Below are positions 54,178 to 63,317 of a stretch of DNA of 64,000 nt, one piece after another. Both the position numbers and the translations under genes were made by a program. The stretch's first letter is position 1. Each line of letters starts with the position of its first letter. The notes beneath the pieces are model-generated. The model was not told where the DNA came from, ran no database searches, and saw nothing but the letters and a program-made list of their open reading frames with translations. This DNA comes from Gammaproteobacteria bacterium (GTDB lineage: Bacteria; Pseudomonadota; Gammaproteobacteria; UBA6429; Thiohalophilaceae). Location: the NCBI GenBank assembly GCA_016125505.1, contig WGLP01000002.1:496001-560000 (forward strand), given 5' to 3'.

Positions 54178-55674
54178 ATGACCAACCACATCAGTGACAC
54201 CATCAGCTGGACCTTCGCGGTCTATATCGTGATGATGCTGGCCATCGGGGTCTATGCCTATCAACGTACACAAAACCTGTCCGATTACATACTCGGTGGA
54301 CGTCGCCTTGGCAGCCTGACCGCCGCCCTGAGTGCCGGCGCCTCCGACATGAGCGGCTGGTTACTGCTGGGCCTGCCCGGACTTGCCTATGCCAGCGGGA
54401 TCCAGTCCGCGTGGCTGGTCATCGGGTTGTTACTCGGCGGCTATCTCAACTGGTGGATCGTTGCGCGTCGTCTACGCATCTACAGTGAGCTGGCCGGCGA
54501 CAGCCTGACCTTGCCCGCGTTCTTCAACAATCGCTTTGCCGATAGCAGTCACAGCCTGCGTATCATCGGTGCGATATTCACCCTGTTGTTTTATTTGTTG
54601 TACACCGTGTCCGGCCTCGTGGCCGGCGGCAAATTGTTCAGCGCGGTGTTCGGTCTGCCGTATGAATGGGCCGTCATCATCGGCATGGCGACCATTCTGG
54701 TTTACACCTTGCTCGGCGGTTTTCTCGCCGTATGCTGGACCGACGTGTTTCAGGGGCTCCTGATGTTATTCGCTCTGGTGCTGGTGCCGGTGTTGGCGGC
54801 GCAGGCGGTGGGTGGTTGGCCGCAGGCCTATACCAGCCTGCAAGGCGCGACCCCGATGTTGTTATCGCTGTGGCGTGATCATGCAGGCCAACCCATCGGT
54901 GCCATTGCCATCCTGTCATTGCTGGCGTGGGGCCTGGGCTATTTTGGACAGCCGCATATCCTGGCGCGATTCAAGGCCGTGCAGACACCGCATCAGATCG
55001 CACAGGCGCGACGTATCGCGGTGAGCTGGTCCGCTGTCGCCATGCTCGGTGCCGTGCTGGTGGGATTATTGGGGCAGGTCTATTTTTCGCAAGGCGGCGG
55101 AATTCAGGACAGTGAACGCGTCTTCATCCTGCTGGTGGACAGGATGTTACCCGCGGCATTGGCCGGCATTTGTCTCGCCGCGATCCTGGCGGCGATCATG
55201 AGCACGGCGGATTCGCAATTACTGGTCAGTGCCTCCGTGCTGACCGAAGATCTTTACAAGATTGTCATGCGCCGACAATTGAGCCAGACCCACTTGATTT
55301 GGGTAGGACGTCTCGCCGTGCTGGTGATTGCCCTCGCGGCAACCTGGCTGGCCAGTGATCCGCAAAACAGCGTGCTCAACCTGGTGGGATATGCCTGGGC
55401 CGGGTTTGGTGCCGCCTTCGGTCCACCGCTGATCCTGGCCTTGCACTGGCGCAATATGAATCGCTGGGGCGCATTGGCCGGCATGATCGGTGGCGGCGTG
55501 TGTGTTGTGGTGTGGAAACAGTTACACGGCGGCATCTTCGATTTGTACGAGCTGCTGCCGGGATTTATCTGTGCGACCATCGCCGTGGTGCTGGTGTCGG
55601 TAATTACCGGCAAACCCGACCAGAAGGTACTGGCAGCGTTTGATGAGATGCAGCAGCACTGTAAAACCGCTTAA
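54178..55674 (+). CDS. putP: Sodium:solute symporter family, PutP-like
   Basis: 498 aa with about 13 membrane helices. Features of the SSS family and PutP subgroup: AYQRTQNLSDYILGGRRLG, AGASDMSGWLLLGLPG, YTLLGGFLAVCWTDVFQGLLM, GYFGQPHILARF and SGxxTADSQLLV-like STADSQLLVSASVLTEDLYK. Proline with Na+ is the best guess. A TTG at 54169 could extend the start. No putA is present in the window. Confidence 0.88.
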   Translation: MTNHISDTISWTFAVYIVMMLAIGVYAYQRTQNLSDYILGGRRLGSLTAALSAGASDMSGWLLLGLPGLAYASGIQSAWLVIGLLLGGYLNWWIVARRLRIYSELAGDSLTLPAFFNNRFADSSHSLRIIGAIFTLLFYLLYTVSGLVAGGKLFSAVFGLPYEWAVIIGMATILVYTLLGGFLAVCWTDVFQGLLMLFALVLVPVLAAQAVGGWPQAYTSLQGATPMLLSLWRDHAGQPIGAIAILSLLAWGLGYFGQPHILARFKAVQTPHQIAQARRIAVSWSAVAMLGAVLVGLLGQVYFSQGGGIQDSERVFILLVDRMLPAALAGICLAAILAAIMSTADSQLLVSASVLTEDLYKIVMRRQLSQTHLIWVGRLAVLVIALAATWLASDPQNSVLNLVGYAWAGFGAAFGPPLILALHWRNMNRWGALAGMIGGGVCVVVWKQLHGGIFDLYELLPGFICATIAVVLVSVITGKPDQKVLAAFDEMQQHCKTA

Positions 55675-55720
55675 AAGCAGGTAGACTTTTACCTATTCAC
55701 CGACGAATGAGTCATACACC

Positions 55721-57094
55721 ATGTTGAATACCATTGCGAACGGCTTATCGCGTTTTAATAAACTGGTCTGGGAAACAGAATCTTCTACGCTAGGCAAATG
55801 GGGGAAACGCGGTCTTGCGGCATTGCGTATTGCCTATCTGACAATTCGCGACGTGTTTTTCGACAGTCAGTTGACCCTGCGTTCCATGAGCCTGGTGTAT
55901 ACCACCTTGTTATCCCTGGTGCCCTTGCTGGCGGTGAGTGTCTCCGTGCTCAAGGGGTTCGGCGCGCATAATCAACTGGAGCTGGCCCTGCGCAATTTTC
56001 TGCTACCCCTGGGCGACCGTGGTGCGGAGATTACCGGCACTATCGTGCGCTTTGTCGAGGGGATCAACTCCGGCCTCCTGGGCTCGGTGGGCATGGCGAT
56101 GTTGCTGTATACCGTCATCTCCCTGATGCAGAAGATCGAGGCGGCATTCAATTTTACCTGGCATGTGACCGAAGACCGTTCTTTCGCACGCCGGTTCAGC
56201 GATTACCTGAGTGTGGTGTTGATCGGACCGGTACTGGTGTTCTCTGCAGTGGGACTGACGGCGACGCTGACACATAGTGAATTTTATCTGTTGCTTGCGG
56301 CAAACCCGGTGACCGGCATCCTGATCACTTTCCTTGGCCGGCTGGTGCCGTATTTGTTAATCATCTTCGCGTTTACGCTTATCTATATCTATATCCCTAA
56401 CACCAAAGTGCTGTTCCGTTCTGCCTTCGTCGGCGCCGCGGTAGCGGGTGTGATCTGGGAGACCGTCGGCTGGTTGTTCGCGTCGTTTATTACCTCCGCG
56501 AACTACACCGCGATTTATTCCGCATTTGCCACGCTGTTTTTCTTTATGATCTGGCTGTATATCAGCTGGACGATTTTGCTCACCGGGGCAAGCATCGCGT
56601 TTTATTATCAGAACCCGGAATTTCGGGCGCGCCAGCGTCGGCATATCGCACTGAGTAATCGTATGCGGGAAAAACTCGCCTTCGCTGTGATGGCAAAAGT
56701 GGTGACGCATTTTTATCAACGTAAACCGCCGCTGACCTTGCAGGAACTGGCGCAGTCGATCAATATTGCCTCGGATATGCTGCATCCCATTGTGAACAAT
56801 CTGGTAACGCGACAGATCCTGGCGCGCACCGACACGGAAACCACCGAGTTCATTCCCGCCCAGGCGCCGGAAGACATGCCCTTGATGGAAATCCTGCTTG
56901 CCGTGCGTGAGGCCGATGAAGACGATGTGATGAATGCGCACCGGATCACACTTTCCAGTGATGTCGAGTCACTCTTTCAGACGTATCAAGACGCAGCAGC
57001 GGATGCGCTGGCTGGAAAAACCCTCAAGGACCTGGTGCTAAACGTCGATACAAACGGGATCGAACACACAAACGCTCAGCGTCAAACCGGATAA
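55721..57094 (+). CDS. YihY/BrkB-family membrane protein with winged-helix-like C-terminus
   Basis: 457 aa. Residues 30-310 are the YihY/UPF0761 membrane domain: six helices, SLVYTTLLSLVPLLAV, MQKIEAAFNFTWHV, FVGAAVAGVIWETVGWLF, YSAFATLFFFMIWLYISW. Residues about 330-405 form an Rrf2/winged-helix-like region (PPLTLQELAQSINIASDMLHPIVNNLV, containing a helix-turn-helix). Some YihY homologues have this extension. Function is unknown; YihY was once called RNase BN, which is incorrect. Last 50 residues are poorly structured. Confidence 0.85.
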   Translation: MLNTIANGLSRFNKLVWETESSTLGKWGKRGLAALRIAYLTIRDVFFDSQLTLRSMSLVYTTLLSLVPLLAVSVSVLKGFGAHNQLELALRNFLLPLGDRGAEITGTIVRFVEGINSGLLGSVGMAMLLYTVISLMQKIEAAFNFTWHVTEDRSFARRFSDYLSVVLIGPVLVFSAVGLTATLTHSEFYLLLAANPVTGILITFLGRLVPYLLIIFAFTLIYIYIPNTKVLFRSAFVGAAVAGVIWETVGWLFASFITSANYTAIYSAFATLFFFMIWLYISWTILLTGASIAFYYQNPEFRARQRRHIALSNRMREKLAFAVMAKVVTHFYQRKPPLTLQELAQSINIASDMLHPIVNNLVTRQILARTDTETTEFIPAQAPEDMPLMEILLAVREADEDDVMNAHRITLSSDVESLFQTYQDAAADALAGKTLKDLVLNVDTNGIEHTNAQRQTG

Positions 57095-57109
57095 GCCAGT
57101 CAGTCAGCC

Positions 57110-57736
57110 ATGTCGAGTGAAGTCAACGCACATCTGCGTCAACAGGGTTGTTATGGCCAGCAACGCGAATACCAGATCGTGAAAGGCCGGCATATCCGTA
57201 TCGCCATCGGCAGCAAGACCAAACATAAAATTTTCAATGTGCCCATGCTGGCGTTGGCGGAGAAAAGCAAACTACGTCTGCATATCGCCTGGGCATGGTT
57301 ATGGCTGGCTGCCTGTGGCCTCGTCGCGATCCCGGTTTACCTCCTGATCAAAAGCGGACTCGGCTTGAACGCGCGCATTCTGGATTTTGTTATCCTTGCT
57401 GCCCTGGTGGCGGCGGCACTGGTGGGACTGGTGATGCTGGCAAGGAACTTCGCGCGCAAGCGGGTCTTCTTTACGGCGTACTCCAAAGTTCCTTTGTTCG
57501 ATATCCTCATCAGTAAACCCGACCATCAAAGTTATAAAGACTTCCTCGACATTCTCGAATCCTACCTGCACCAGAACCGTAGCGAGTGGAATCTCAAAAC
57601 CGATCAGCAGATCGCGGGCGAGATACGCATGCTGCGCCGCCTGGCGGGGGAAGGCGTTATCTCGCAGAAGGTGTATGAAGCGGCAAAAGACCGGTTGTTT
57701 TCGATCAGTAATAAGTCCTCAAGGTCAGCAGGATAA
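57110..57736 (+). CDS. Membrane protein with cytoplasmic C-terminus, unknown function
   Basis: 208 aa. Two hydrophobic segments, about 58-80 and 88-110 (AWLWLAACGLVAIPVYLLI, VILAALVAAALVGLVM), then a soluble helical region; the end (RMLRRLAGEGVISQKVYEAAKDRLFS) resembles a SHOCT-type oligomerisation motif. N-terminus includes GCYGQQREYQIVKGRHIRIAIGSKTKHKI. It lies 15 nt after yihY and may be cotranscribed. Confidence 0.7.
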   Translation: MSSEVNAHLRQQGCYGQQREYQIVKGRHIRIAIGSKTKHKIFNVPMLALAEKSKLRLHIAWAWLWLAACGLVAIPVYLLIKSGLGLNARILDFVILAALVAAALVGLVMLARNFARKRVFFTAYSKVPLFDILISKPDHQSYKDFLDILESYLHQNRSEWNLKTDQQIAGEIRMLRRLAGEGVISQKVYEAAKDRLFSISNKSSRSAG

Positions 57737-57818
57737 GTTTTTCAGTTTGCATCTCCTAAAGAAACCCATACTTCCGGCCGTAAGCTAAGTAAAGGCACTG
57801 CCAATCCAGGAGGTGGGT

Positions 57819-58070
57819 ATGCAGGCGCATTATCCCGGTCCACGTGAGTTGGGTATCATGATCCCGGCGCATCTGCGCGAAGATCGTTTCTGCCGCGGTT
57901 TCCAGCATGCCCTGACAGGCGGCCAGATTACCCAGGTCGATCAGCTGAAATTGTCGTTTCGTGAAGGCTATCGTTGCGGTAAGTTGTATTTGCGCGAATT
58001 ACGCCGGCGTCAGGGGATATTGCAGTTCCCCATGCGCGCGCGCATCCGCATGCGTGCCGTCTTGCATTAA
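57819..58070 (+). CDS. Small basic protein, unknown function
   Basis: 83 aa from the ATG at 57819 with AGGAGG just upstream (a GTG two codons before overlaps the ribosome binding site). Arg-rich, with Cys residues (FCRGFQHAL, GYRCGKLYLRELRRRQG) and RARIRMRAVLH at the end. No signal peptide. It may bind nucleic acid, but that is only a composition argument. Followed by a palindromic element. Confidence 0.6.
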   Translation: MQAHYPGPRELGIMIPAHLREDRFCRGFQHALTGGQITQVDQLKLSFREGYRCGKLYLRELRRRQGILQFPMRARIRMRAVLH

Positions 58071-58100
58071 ATTATTGTTTTCCAGATTCCTGATCAGCTG

Positions 58101-58202
58101 CAGGATAGGCTGCGCTTGCCAGGACGCGCGGTAAATACATCCCTGTACGCTCATATGCCGCGTCCATGCGGCATATGGCCCTGGCAAGCGCAGCCTGTCC
58201 TG
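58101..58202. repeat. 102-bp nested palindromic element
   Basis: Outer arms: AGGCTGCGCTTGCCAGG (58107-58123) with its perfect 17-bp complement at 58180-58196, extended to 58101-58202 with one mismatch. Inner arms: CATATGCCGC (58152-58161) with GCGGCATATG (58168-58177). The core reads GGTAAATACATCCCTGTACG, a sequence I have seen as part of dispersed palindromic repeats in gammaproteobacteria (from memory, not a search). No other copy lies in this window. It probably forms a long cruciform or hairpin in RNA. Confidence 0.75.
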
Positions 58203-58369
58203 TTTTATGCAGGTGGACAGGTATTTGGTAAATATTTTTAGCCCAGCATTTCCGGCGCTTGTTGCCTTTTCTTTTGCGGTGTCCCTGCTGGGGATGCGGC
58301 TTTCCGCCCCTTGTGTGATCAGCAAAGCCCGTGCACACTAGAAATCTTCTCGTGCAGGAGGATACGGAT

Positions 58370-59005
58370 ATGCTGGGCTTTGGAAAAATGGTGACGATGC
58401 CGGCGCCGGGTGAGGCCTTGCCCGGGCGTGCCACGACGATGGCGGTACCCGAGCAGCACTATGTCAATGGTAATCCACTGCAACCGCCCTTCCCGCAAGG
58501 TATGCAGCAGGCCATGTTCGGGCTGGGCTGTTTCTGGGGCGCTGAACGCAAATTCTGGCAAACACCCGGTGTCTACACCACGGCCGTAGGCTATGCCGGC
58601 GGCTTTACACCGAATCCCACATATCAGGAAGTCTGCACCGGTTATACCGGACACAACGAAGTGGTGTTGGTGGTGTTCGAACCGCAACAGGTGAGTTACG
58701 CGCAATTACTGAAAGTATTCTGGGAGGCGCATGACCCTACCCAGGGGATGCGGCAGGGTAATGACGTGGGTACGCAATACCGTTCCGGGATTTATGTCTT
58801 TGACGAAGCGCAGCGTAGTACGGCGGACCAGAGTAAATCGCAATATCAACATGCCTTGCTCAATGCCGGCAGGGGCATGATCTCGACGGAAATTCTTGAG
58901 GCACCGATCTTTTATTATGCCGAAGAATATCATCAGCAATATCTGGCCAAGAACCCGGGCGGGTATTGCGGTCTGGGTGGCACCGGCGTGTGCTACGCAG
59001 AGTAG
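58370..59005 (+). CDS. msrA: Peptide methionine-S-oxide reductase MsrA
   Basis: 211 aa. Catalytic [12 protein letters not shown] with C54, [46 protein letters not shown] and [15 protein letters not shown] are all family marks; the C-terminal Cys pair region (GGYCG, GVCYAE) gives resolving cysteines. Reduces the S-form of methionine sulfoxide. GGAGG lies 8 nt before the ATG at 58370; an upstream frame from 58331 is not used. Slightly longer N-terminus than E. coli MsrA is normal. Confidence 0.95.
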   Translation: MLGFGKMVTMPAPGEALPGRATTMAVPEQHYVNGNPLQPPFPQGMQQAMFGLGCFWGAERKFWQTPGVYTTAVGYAGGFTPNPTYQEVCTGYTGHNEVVLVVFEPQQVSYAQLLKVFWEAHDPTQGMRQGNDVGTQYRSGIYVFDEAQRSTADQSKSQYQHALLNAGRGMISTEILEAPIFYYAEEYHQQYLAKNPGGYCGLGGTGVCYAE

Positions 59006-59007
59006 AC

Positions 59008-59568
59008 ATGCGAGGCCCTGGCCTGGCGTTACTCGTCTGCCTGGTGCCGTTTGCTGCATTCGCGCAGGAGGGGCTCGACGGTAAACTCGATCAGATCGAA
59101 CGCGATCTGGAGATAGGTCGCTATCAGGCCCTGGCCCGCGTGCAGGCCGATACCCACAATCAACAGGCGCCCTTCAGCACCGATGGCTGCAGCGGTGGTC
59201 TCTCCGATGGCTGGCGCTATCTTGCGATGTCACTGCCGGCGTTCAAAAACAAGTTCGGTGACAAACCGCCCTATGAACAGTGCTGTGTCGAACACGATCG
59301 CGCCTATTGGCAGGGCGAGACCGCACAGGGGTTTGCAAAACGTCTGGCGGCGGATAATCGCCTGCAACAGTGTGTTGCCGATTACGGTAAAACCCATCGG
59401 CAGGAGTTCGCCGCGGAATTTCACTTATCACCTGCGGTAATCGAAGGTAATTTCCGGATTGTCGCGGCCTTGATGTATCGCGCCGTGCGTCTGGGTGGGC
59501 TGCCTTGCACGCCGTTCCCCTGGCGCTGGGGCTATGGTTGGCCGCCCTGTCATGTGCAGGATGAATAA
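59008..59568 (+). CDS. Secreted PLA2-like protein (CCxxHD motif)
   Basis: 186 aa starting 2 nt after the msrA stop. Signal peptide at 1-19 (LALLVCLVPFAAFAQ). The mature protein has DGCSGGLSDGW (59-69), like the Ca-binding loop of secreted phospholipase A2, and QCCVEHDRAYW with the PLA2 catalytic CCxxHD (92-97, His96-Asp97). Further Cys could form disulfides. Fold is inferred from two motifs only; a phospholipase in the envelope or a non-catalytic relative are both possible. Confidence 0.7.
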   Translation: MRGPGLALLVCLVPFAAFAQEGLDGKLDQIERDLEIGRYQALARVQADTHNQQAPFSTDGCSGGLSDGWRYLAMSLPAFKNKFGDKPPYEQCCVEHDRAYWQGETAQGFAKRLAADNRLQQCVADYGKTHRQEFAAEFHLSPAVIEGNFRIVAALMYRAVRLGGLPCTPFPWRWGYGWPPCHVQDE

Positions 59569-59574
59569 ATCACG

Positions 59575-60141
59575 ATGGCGAATGTAAACGACATACATCC
59601 CGATGCTGGCGAGTTGATCGATTTCTGGTTTTCTCCGCGCGTCGAGAAGCTGTGGTTTAATTCCACGCCGGCATTCGATCAGGAGTTACGCGATCGTTAT
59701 GCCGATACCTATGCTGCTGCCTGCCGCGGCGAATGTGATATCTGGCAGACAAGTCCGCCGGGGGCCTTGGCCTTGGTGATTGTCTTTGATCAAATCCCGT
59801 TGAATATCTTTCGCGGCCAGCAGCAGAGTTTCGCCAGCGAGGCGCGCGCCCGTGCCGTGGCGGAAAAGGCGATAGGCAATGGCTTCGATGCATACTTGAG
59901 TGATGCACAAAAGGCATTTCTGTACCTGCCCTACATGCACAGCGAAAATCTGGCGGATCAGGATCGTTCGGTCGTGTTGTATACCGCGGCCGGCCTGGAA
60001 AATAATCTGCGATTCGCGCGTCACCATCGCGAGATCGTGCGACGCTTTGGCCGTTTTCCCCATCGCAATGCGATTCTCGGCCGGCAAAGTACGGACGAGG
60101 AGCTCGCCTGGCTGGCGAGCAAGGACGCATTCAAAGGGTAA
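59575..60141 (+). CDS. DUF924 family protein
   Basis: 188 aa, soluble, all helical. LIDFWFSPRVEKLWFNSTPAFDQELRDRY, GALALVIVFDQIPLNIFRG, LPYMHSENLADQD and FGRFPHRNAILGRQSTDEELAWL are characteristic of DUF924, a TPR-like family of unknown function present in many proteobacteria. It lies 6 nt past the PLA2-like gene and 6 nt before the SET gene. Confidence 0.88.
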   Translation: MANVNDIHPDAGELIDFWFSPRVEKLWFNSTPAFDQELRDRYADTYAAACRGECDIWQTSPPGALALVIVFDQIPLNIFRGQQQSFASEARARAVAEKAIGNGFDAYLSDAQKAFLYLPYMHSENLADQDRSVVLYTAAGLENNLRFARHHREIVRRFGRFPHRNAILGRQSTDEELAWLASKDAFKG

Positions 60142-60147
60142 GCCCAG

Positions 60148-60498
60148 ATGATCCTGATGACAGATGACAAGGTGCGGTTACGAGTCGATAACAGCCTCAT
60201 TCACGGCAAAGGCCTGTTTGCACGCGGGCCGATCAGCGCGGGCACCGTCCTGGGCAGGATCAAGGGCATCAACACCGTGCACGACGGCAGCTATGTCTTG
60301 TGGCTGAGTGAGCACAAGGGCGTGCGTATGCTGTGTAAATACAAATATATCAATCATAGTGATGCGCCGAATGTGGTTTTGTACGATACCCTGGAGGTCT
60401 GTGCACTGCGGGATATCTATCCCGGTGAGGAGATTACGCACGATTATGGTTGTGCGGAATGGATGCTGGATGTGACACCGTTGTCAGCGGACGAGTAA
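60148..60498 (+). CDS. SET-domain protein (possible lysine methyltransferase)
   Basis: 116 aa, a minimal SET domain: GKGLFARGPISAGTVLG, YINHSDAPNVVLYD (the NHS pseudoknot motif) and GEEITHDYG. These are the SAM- and substrate-binding blocks; the conserved Tyr is in HDYG. Bacterial single-domain SET proteins are rarely characterised. An alternative ATG lies three codons later. The substrate is unknown; the Lys-rich tail of Adk in this genome is a formal candidate only. Confidence 0.8.
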   Translation: MILMTDDKVRLRVDNSLIHGKGLFARGPISAGTVLGRIKGINTVHDGSYVLWLSEHKGVRMLCKYKYINHSDAPNVVLYDTLEVCALRDIYPGEEITHDYGCAEWMLDVTPLSADE

Positions 60499-60577
60499 TT
60501 TCACGCGGCCACGTTGGTTTCAGGGACGGAATCGACTAACCTGATAAGAGTGTTCGCACCCGCCACAGGGAGGTCTC

Positions 60578-60916
60578 ATGAACGATAGCCTAATCAAGAC
60601 CATACCGCTGCAAGCCGCCGAACCCTTATGGCAACGGGTGCCGACACGTACCGAATACGGCGAATTGACAGCGGATTTCATGATGTTGATCAAACGCTTA
60701 AAACTGTTTCATCAGCAAAAGCAACAGCTGATCTTCAACCAGTTGAACCACATCCTCAATGCCTATGCCAGCGTCATCCTGTTCGCCGAGGTCAATGTCC
60801 AGCTGGGCACGCTGTGGGTAACACATCGACCACGCCCGGGCCTGGGCCTGGAAATCGCCGCACTGATCCATACGTGTATTCCTGAAGCCAGGTTGATTGG
60901 ACAACATTGCAAGTAA
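60578..60916 (+). CDS. Small protein, unknown function
   Basis: 112 aa with GGGAGG 5 nt before the ATG. Central amphipathic helix (ADFMMLIKRLKLFHQQKQQLIFNQLNHILNAY) and ASVILFAEVNVQLGTLWVTHRP. No signal peptide. I recognise no family. Confidence 0.6.
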   Translation: MNDSLIKTIPLQAAEPLWQRVPTRTEYGELTADFMMLIKRLKLFHQQKQQLIFNQLNHILNAYASVILFAEVNVQLGTLWVTHRPRPGLGLEIAALIHTCIPEARLIGQHCK

Positions 60917-60971
60917 CCGTAAAGCTGCGCGATCATCCCCTTACATGGAATGACATAGAGGTCAATGCGAC

Positions 60972-61973
60972 ATGAAAGCCGTTGTAATGCACAGCCCGGG
61001 TGGCATCGAGAGTTTGCGCGTGGAAGAGGTCGCGGAACCGCAGTTGACAGCGCCAACGCAGATCAAGGTCGCACTCCATGCTGCCGGCATCAATCCCATC
61101 GATACCAAGGTCCGTGGCCGTGGCGTGTTTTTTGAAAACGGTTTGCCCGCGATCCTGGGGTGTGACGGTGCCGGGATCATCAAGGACCTCGGCGCGGAAG
61201 TCACCCGCTTCAAACTGGGTGACAAGGTCTGGTTTTGTCATGGCGGTTTGGGCCGCGAACAGGGCAATTACGCACAATACAAGGTCATGGAAGCCGGCGA
61301 GGCATGCGCAATGCCGCGGAATCTGGATTATGCCCACGCCGCTGCCGGCCCCTTGGTCTTGTTGACTGCCTGGGAGGCCTTGTTCGACCGTGCGCAATTG
61401 AGGTCAGGCCAGTCGGTGCTGATTCATGCCGGTGCCGGCGGTGTCGGGCACGTGGCGATTCAGTTGGCGAAGCAACGTGGTGTCCGGGTTGCGACGACCG
61501 TGGGCAGCCAGGCGAAGGCGGCGTTTGTGCGCGGCCTGGGTGCCGACCACATCATCAATTATCGTGAGCAGGATTTTGTCGCGGCCGTGAATGACTGGAC
61601 CGACGGGCGGGGCGTTGATGTCGCATTTGATACCGTCGGACCGGAGGTGTTTAATGCCTCGATTCCCGCAGTCGCGCACTACGGCGCCCTGATTACCCTG
61701 CTGGACCCGGGTGCGGGCATCGACTGGAAAGAGGCGCGCACGCGTAATCTGCGCATTGGTTTTGAATTGATGCTGACACCCATGCTGCGTGACTTGCCAG
61801 AGGCGCGGGCGCATCAGTTGGATATTCTCGACTCCTGCAAGGACATGATCGAAAACAATCAGTTACGCCTGCATGTGTCAAAGGTGCTGCCCCTGGAACA
61901 GGCGGCACAGGCCCATGGATTGATCGAACGGGGTGGGACCCAGGGAAAAATCGTCTTGCATATTCCCGAATAA
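60972..61973 (+). CDS. Zinc-independent quinone oxidoreductase (MDR family)
   Basis: 333 aa. NADPH-binding motif HAGAGGVGHVAIQLAKQ, and N-terminal groove residues AGINPIDTKVRGRG, GCDGAGIIKDLG; no structural zinc cysteines, so QOR-type rather than ADH. Reduces quinones or enones. Start MKAVVMHSPGG. Followed 3 nt later by rlmD. Confidence 0.9.
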   Translation: MKAVVMHSPGGIESLRVEEVAEPQLTAPTQIKVALHAAGINPIDTKVRGRGVFFENGLPAILGCDGAGIIKDLGAEVTRFKLGDKVWFCHGGLGREQGNYAQYKVMEAGEACAMPRNLDYAHAAAGPLVLLTAWEALFDRAQLRSGQSVLIHAGAGGVGHVAIQLAKQRGVRVATTVGSQAKAAFVRGLGADHIINYREQDFVAAVNDWTDGRGVDVAFDTVGPEVFNASIPAVAHYGALITLLDPGAGIDWKEARTRNLRIGFELMLTPMLRDLPEARAHQLDILDSCKDMIENNQLRLHVSKVLPLEQAAQAHGLIERGGTQGKIVLHIPE

Positions 61974-61975
61974 AC

Positions 61976-63292
61976 ATGGCTGAGGTCGAACGCGGGAAGG
62001 TGGCAATCACGGATTTGCCCGAACGACTCCTGATAGATCATCTCGATAGTCGCGGACGGGGTATCGCCCATCATGGCCAGCTGCGAGTGGTGTGCGATGG
62101 CGCCTTACCCGGAGAGGTGATCCGCGCGACCCGCTATGAACGCAGCCGCCGTCATGTCATTGCGCAGGCATATACCATTGAACAAGCCGCGGAGGCCCGC
62201 GTTACTCCCTTATGCCGCTACTTCGGGGAGTGCGGCGGTTGCCAGTTACAACACGCGCGCTACGATGCGCAGCTTGCGTACAAAGAGAGTCATCTCAAAC
62301 AGAACCTTGCGGAGTACGGTGACGTCAGTCCGCTCAGCTGGTTACCGGCGTTACCGAGTTCACCGTTTCACTATCGTCGCCGGGTCCGCTTGAGTGCGCG
62401 TATGGGCGACGAGGGCGATGTCATCCTCGGATTTCATCGCAAGCTGCATTCGTATTTGCTCGATATCTCGGCCTGCCCGGTGCTTGAACCCCGCATGCAC
62501 ATGTTGCTCGAACCCCTGCATGCCGTGTTGGCACAGCTCTCCGTACGCCATCGCCTGCCACAGATCGAAATGAGTTGCGGTGACCAGGAAGTGGCGGTGG
62601 TGTTCCGGCATTTACTGCCCCTGTCAAACAACGATCGATCCGTATTGCGCCATTTTGCCGAGTTGCATGACGTCCTGGTCTTTACCCAGGCGGCAGGTCC
62701 GGAGTCACTGCTACCCTTAATCAGCGAACAGATGACGAGCCTGCAGTACAGTTTCCCGAAGTATCAGACGCGACTGGTGTTTGCCCCAACCGATTTTATC
62801 CAGGCCAATGCCCAGGTGAATCAGAATCTGGTGGCGGCTATGATGCAACTACTGGATGTGCAGGAACACGATGTCATCCTGGACCTGTTTTGCGGGATTG
62901 GTAATTTCAGTTTACCCCTGGCGCGCTACGCACGTTCGGTCATCGGCGTGGAAGGTCATCCGGCATTGGTGGCCCAGGCGCAATTCAATGCCGAACACAA
63001 CGGTCTGCGCAATGTGCAATTCCGGCAGGCGGATCTGAATACATGGGTTCCGGACGTCGCGCATACAAAACTGTTGATCGATCCGCCGCGGGAAGGCGCC
63101 ATCGAGATAATAAAACGTTTACCCGGGGACAGTGCGGAAACCATTGTCTATGTCTCGTGTATGCCCAAGACCCTGGCGCGCGATGCGCGTTATCTGGTTC
63201 ACCAGCGTGGATATACCCTGACCAAGGCAGGGATCGTGGATATGTTTCCGCAAACCAGGCACGTTGAGACCATTGCCGTGTTTCAGCGCTGA
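61976..63292 (+). CDS. rlmD: 23S rRNA (uracil(1939)-C5)-methyltransferase RlmD
   Basis: 438 aa. TRAM domain (about 15-70), [4Fe-4S] cysteines C80, C86, C89 and C166, SAM-binding DLFCGIGNFSLPLA, LLIDPPREG, and the nucleophile region VSCMPKTLARD, which departs from the usual SCNPATLARD but keeps the Cys. The length fits RumA/RlmD (433 aa). Starts 3 nt after the quinone reductase. Confidence 0.93.
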   Translation: MAEVERGKVAITDLPERLLIDHLDSRGRGIAHHGQLRVVCDGALPGEVIRATRYERSRRHVIAQAYTIEQAAEARVTPLCRYFGECGGCQLQHARYDAQLAYKESHLKQNLAEYGDVSPLSWLPALPSSPFHYRRRVRLSARMGDEGDVILGFHRKLHSYLLDISACPVLEPRMHMLLEPLHAVLAQLSVRHRLPQIEMSCGDQEVAVVFRHLLPLSNNDRSVLRHFAELHDVLVFTQAAGPESLLPLISEQMTSLQYSFPKYQTRLVFAPTDFIQANAQVNQNLVAAMMQLLDVQEHDVILDLFCGIGNFSLPLARYARSVIGVEGHPALVAQAQFNAEHNGLRNVQFRQADLNTWVPDVAHTKLLIDPPREGAIEIIKRLPGDSAETIVYVSCMPKTLARDARYLVHQRGYTLTKAGIVDMFPQTRHVETIAVFQR

Positions 63293-63317
63293 TGTTGTTC
63301 TCATACAATAACGCCGT

